NCBI GenBank assembly: GCA_023461035.1
Contig: JAEWOD010000027.1
Coordinates: 1 to 64,000 of the forward strand
Reading direction: 5' to 3'
DNA length: 64,000 nucleotides
DNA from: Bacteroidota bacterium
GTDB taxonomy: Bacteria; Bacteroidota; Bacteroidia; Flavobacteriales; Weeksellaceae
Made by a program: the position numbers and the translations under genes. Of this stretch, positions 61,517 to 64,000 are shown piece by piece. Under the pieces are notes generated by a model. That model was not told where the DNA came from, made no database searches, and saw only the letters and a program-made list of their open reading frames with translations. Within the stretch, counting starts at the first letter, position 1; each line of letters starts with the position of its first letter.

Positions 61517-61587
61517 TGCCAAGTTGTCATTTTAAAATAATTAATCATTTCAAAATGTCAGAATCGGCGTATTGGCACATTTTTCGA
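61517..61587 (+). promoter_or_regulatory. groES upstream region with a sigma-54-like element
   Basis: TTGGCACATTTTTCGA at 61572-61587 fits the -24 part of a sigma-54 promoter (TTGGCAC) and loosely the -12 part, where GA replaces GC at the expected 10-bp spacing. TGTCAGAAT at 61556-61564 and TGCCAAGTTGTCA at 61517-61529 lie upstream, where activator sites would be. No TAnnTTTG box was found. Expected start near 61598, leader about 30 nt. Confidence 0.35.
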
Positions 61588-61628
61588 CATAGAAAGAGCA
61601 ATTAATTTTCAAATAAAAATTTAGAAAT

Positions 61629-61907
61629 ATGTCAGAAATTACAATTAAGCCGTTGGCAGACAGAGTTGTTGTCTTACCTGCTCCTGCCGAAACGCAGACA
61701 GCTTCCGGTATCATCATTCCGGACACCGCAAAAGAGAAACCACAACAAGGAACAGTTGTAGCTGTTGGTGGAGGTAAAGTTGACGAACCCATGACCGTAA
61801 AAGTAGGAGACAATGTCCTTTATGGAAAATATTCCGGAACGGAGTTGAAATGGGAAGGAAAGGATTACCTGATCATGAGAGAATCCGATATTTTGGCAAT
61901 CGTATAA
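61629..61907 (+). CDS. groES: co-chaperonin GroES
   Basis: The 92-residue protein has the GroES start ITIKPLADRVVVLPAPAE, the mobile-loop region TASGIIIPDTAKEKPQQGTVVAVG and the C-terminal strand YSGTELKWEGKDYLIMRESDILAIV. It caps GroEL. It is followed by groEL after a 101-bp gap that carries a heptamer array, unlike the usual short gap of groESL operons. Confidence 0.97.
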   Translation: MSEITIKPLADRVVVLPAPAETQTASGIIIPDTAKEKPQQGTVVAVGGGKVDEPMTVKVGDNVLYGKYSGTELKWEGKDYLIMRESDILAIV

Positions 61908-61912
61908 TTTTA

Positions 61913-61996
61913 GTTTCAGGCTTCAGGCTTCAGGTTTCACGTTCAAGGTTTCCTGTCCTGAATTCAACTTTAAACTTTGAACATTAAACTTTAAAC
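61913..61996. repeat. inverted GTT-heptamer array between groES and groEL
   Basis: Left arm: GTTTCAG, GCTTCAG, GCTTCAG, GTTTCAC, GTTCAAG, GTTTCCT (61913-61954). Right arm: complements of GTTGAAT, GTTTAAA, GTTCAAA, GTTTAAT and GTTTAAA (61962-61996). The spacer between arms is 7 bp. Confidence 0.85.
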
Positions 61997-62008
61997 AAAA
62001 AGAAAAAA

Positions 62009-63637
62009 ATGGCAAAAGAAATAAAATTTGATGTAGAATCAAGGGACGCTCTGAAAAGAGGTGTCGATGCATTGGCAAATGCTGTAAAAGTAACATTGGG
62101 ACCAAAAGGTCGTAACGTAGTATTGGAAAAATCATTCGGAGCGCCACATGTGACAAAAGACGGTGTTTCGGTAGCAAAAGAAATTGAACTGGCTGACCCG
62201 ATTGAAAATCTGGGCGCACAAATGGTAAAAGAAGTAGCTTCCAAAACCAATGACGTAGCCGGAGACGGAACAACAACTGCAACAGTTTTGGCACAGGCAA
62301 TCGTACGTGAAGGTTTGAAAAATGTAGCGGCAGGCGCCAATCCGATGGATTTGAAAAGAGGAATTGATAAAGCGGTTACAGCCGTTGTTGCCAATTTAAA
62401 AAAACAATCACAAGAAGTAGGCGACAGTTCAGATAAAATCAAACAAGTAGCTTCTATCTCGGCTAACAACGATGATACCATCGGCTCTTTGATTGCAGAA
62501 GCATTTGCAAAAGTCGGAAAAGAAGGTGTGATTACCGTAGAAGAAGCAAAAGGAACCGATACTACCGTTGATGTGGTAGAGGGTATGCAGTTCGACAGAG
62601 GATACCAATCGCCTTATTTCGTAACCAATCCTGACAAAATGGTAGCGGAATTGGAGAACCCTTATATCTTATTGTACGACAAAAAAATCTCCAATTTACA
62701 GGACATTCTTCCGGTACTGGAACCGGTTGCACAATCAGGCCGTCCATTGTTGATCATTTCGGAAGAAGTAGAAGGACAGGCTTTGGCAACATTGGTAGTA
62801 AACCGATTGAGAGGTTCTTTGAAAATTGCTGCTGTAAAAGCACCGGGATTTGGTGACAGAAGAAAAGCCATGTTGGAAGACATCGCGATTTTGACTGGAG
62901 GGACTGTGATTTCAGAAGAAAGAGGATATTCTTTGGAAAATGCAACTTTGGATATGTTGGGAGCAGCAGAAAAAGTTCAGATTGACAAAGACAATACAAC
63001 CATCGTAAACGGAAAAGGCGATGACAAACAGATCAAAGCCCGTGTAAACGAAATCAAAGCACAAGTTGAATCCACAACTTCCGACTACGACAAAGAGAAA
63101 TTGCAGGAGCGTTTGGCAAAATTGGCCGGAGGTGTTGCAGTTCTTTATGTAGGAGCGGCTTCTGAAGTAGAAATGAAAGAGAAAAAAGACCGTATAGACG
63201 ATGCGCTTCATGCGACCAGAGCAGCGGTCGAAGAAGGAATTGTTCCGGGTGGAGGTGTTGCTTATGTACGTGCGTTGAGTGCTTTGGAGAAATTGAAAGG
63301 AGATAATGCAGACGAAACGACCGGAATCAGCATCGTAAGACGTGCGATTGAAGAACCGTTGCGCCAAATAGTTATCAATGCAGGCGGAGAGGGTTCAGTT
63401 GTAGTAGCCAAAGTAAAAGAAGGAAAATCTGATTTCGGATACAATGCAAAAAACGATACGTATGAAAATATGTACGAAGCCGGAATCATCGACCCGACTA
63501 AAGTTACACGTATCGCACTTGAAAACGCGGCTTCCGTTTCCGGAATGTTGATCACAACCGAAGCGGTTATCACCGAAGTCAAAAAAGATGAACCGGCTAT
63601 GCCTCCTATGGGTGGCGGAATGCCGGGGATGATGTAA
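62009..63637 (+). CDS. groEL: chaperonin GroEL
   Basis: The 542-residue protein has the start AKEIKFDVESRDALKRGVDALANAVKVTLGPKGRNV, the ATP-binding AGDGTTTATVLA and the hinge EEGIVPGGGVAYVRAL. It ends in the GGM-type tail GGGMPGMM. It folds proteins with GroES in an ATP-driven cycle. Sequence and length are standard. The ATG follows the heptamer array by about 12 bp. A hairpin repeat and a terminator follow. Confidence 0.99.
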   Translation: MAKEIKFDVESRDALKRGVDALANAVKVTLGPKGRNVVLEKSFGAPHVTKDGVSVAKEIELADPIENLGAQMVKEVASKTNDVAGDGTTTATVLAQAIVREGLKNVAAGANPMDLKRGIDKAVTAVVANLKKQSQEVGDSSDKIKQVASISANNDDTIGSLIAEAFAKVGKEGVITVEEAKGTDTTVDVVEGMQFDRGYQSPYFVTNPDKMVAELENPYILLYDKKISNLQDILPVLEPVAQSGRPLLIISEEVEGQALATLVVNRLRGSLKIAAVKAPGFGDRRKAMLEDIAILTGGTVISEERGYSLENATLDMLGAAEKVQIDKDNTTIVNGKGDDKQIKARVNEIKAQVESTTSDYDKEKLQERLAKLAGGVAVLYVGAASEVEMKEKKDRIDDALHATRAAVEEGIVPGGGVAYVRALSALEKLKGDNADETTGISIVRRAIEEPLRQIVINAGGEGSVVVAKVKEGKSDFGYNAKNDTYENMYEAGIIDPTKVTRIALENAASVSGMLITTEAVITEVKKDEPAMPPMGGGMPGMM

Positions 63638-63639
63638 TA

Positions 63640-63676
63640 AATTACGGTGATTTCGAGAACCTCAGTCACCATAATT
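63640..63676. repeat. TTCGAG-core hairpin after groEL
   Basis: AATTACGGTGA (63640-63650) and TCACCATAATT (63666-63676) pair with one mismatch around a loop with the core TTCGAGAACCTCAG. The core is that of 16153-16189 but the arms differ and still pair. Confidence 0.8.
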
Positions 63677-63685
63677 TAAAAATAG

Positions 63686-63715
63686 AAGCGGGCAGAAATG
63701 TCCGCTTTTTTTGTT
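63686..63715 (+). terminator. rho-independent terminator after groEL
   Basis: AAGCGG (63686-63691) pairs with CCGCTT (63702-63707) and a T-run TTTTTTTGTTTT follows. Confidence 0.8.
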
Positions 63716-63814
63716 TTAATCTCCATTGTTAAACCCAAACTTACTATTCATAAATTCTTACTAGAACATCTGAATTCTTCAAAGCAATTTTGATAAAATT
63801 TAAATTCAAAAAAC

Positions 63815-64000
63815 ATGAAAACTTTTATTTTATCATTAGTCGTTTTATTCTCGGCAAATTTATTGGCGCAGGATATAAATGCAGAAATTATGTCGGGCGG
63901 CATCCAACGGAGTTTCATTATCCATTTTCCAAATGGGCAGGTAAAACCTGATTTGCCAGTGGTTCTTATTCTCCATGGTGATAGTGGAACCGGACAAGGA
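63815..64000 (+). CDS. secreted esterase-like protein, 5' part only
   Basis: The first 62 residues are in the window; the gene continues past the end. MKTFILSLVVLFSANLLAQ is a signal peptide ending at residue 19. Then a short strand pair IQRSFIIHFPNG and the segment LPVVLILHGDSGTGQG follow, where HGDSGTG resembles the oxyanion HG motif of alpha/beta-hydrolases in the PHB-depolymerase/feruloyl-esterase (LpqC-type) group. The catalytic serine would be downstream, outside the window. Substrate unknown. Confidence 0.65.
   Translation, partial: MKTFILSLVVLFSANLLAQDINAEIMSGGIQRSFIIHFPNGQVKPDLPVVLILHGDSGTGQG

Overview
The window is a stretch of AT-rich chromosome from a member of the Bacteroidota, almost certainly class Flavobacteriia (order Flavobacteriales); the genus cannot be fixed from sequence alone. 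Evidence: two proteins end in type IX secretion (Por) C-terminal sorting domains, promoters carry the Bacteroidota TAnnTTTG box, the genes are typical flavobacterial orthologues (split atpD-atpC locus, GldA-like ATPase, HU-CCDC81/SPOR protein, LytTR regulator with TPR kinase), and the tmRNA tag GNNNYALAA has the Bacteroidota form. No rRNA operon, prophage, insertion sequence or CRISPR array was seen.

Layout. 0.1-4.7 kb: DOPA dioxygenase-like protein, tmRNA, acyl-CoA ligase, short GldA-like ABC ATPase and an unknown membrane protein. 4.8-16.9 kb: housekeeping block with an FAD-dependent oxidoreductase, ychF, a GT-C membrane glycosyltransferase, a methionine/kynurenine-type aminotransferase, parE and parC (topoisomerase IV) with a small membrane-protein gene between them, a rhomboid protease and a YjjG-type phosphatase. 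17-28 kb: the accessory region. A plus-strand run of glutamine-dependent asparagine synthetase, glycosyltransferase, Wzx-type flippase and methyltransferase is followed by a secreted HExxH metalloprotease, a second asparagine-synthetase-like protein that lacks the glutaminase cysteine, and a minus-strand set of polysaccharide deacetylase, polyvalent-protein-type kinase and GNAT/BioF2-type acyltransferase. This looks like a surface-glycan or conjugate pathway, only partly conventional.

28-38 kb: radC, pnuC with a phosphopantetheinyl transferase, ahcY, small unknown proteins, a T9SS adhesin-like protein, a divergent OmpA-like protein, a lipoprotein and a LytTR regulator/TPR histidine kinase pair. 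38-50 kb: atpD-atpC, ribF, small membrane and lipoproteins, a TPR protein, a T9SS subtilase, gdhA, dprA, an HU/SPOR protein, a thioesterase and tadA. 50-64 kb: clpB, tRNA-Pro(GGG), pgi and several cell-envelope unknowns, glutaminyl cyclase, hemH, an MntA-HepT toxin-antitoxin pair that abuts ruvB, groES-groEL and the start of a secreted esterase.

The most unusual signal is intergenic. At least five gaps hold arrays of imperfect 7-bp units beginning GTT or GT, and three of these are arranged as inverted arms around a centre. Four further small repeat families occur: paired 15-bp AACTTTGWCAAAGTT palindromes with a 17-bp spacer, CCCTAACAGGGTT hairpins, TTCGAGNNCCTCAG cores between arms that pair despite differing in sequence, and CTCC-AAA-GGAG elements. 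Several genes have a TAnnTTTG promoter box 5-6 bases before the ATG, predicting leaderless mRNAs.
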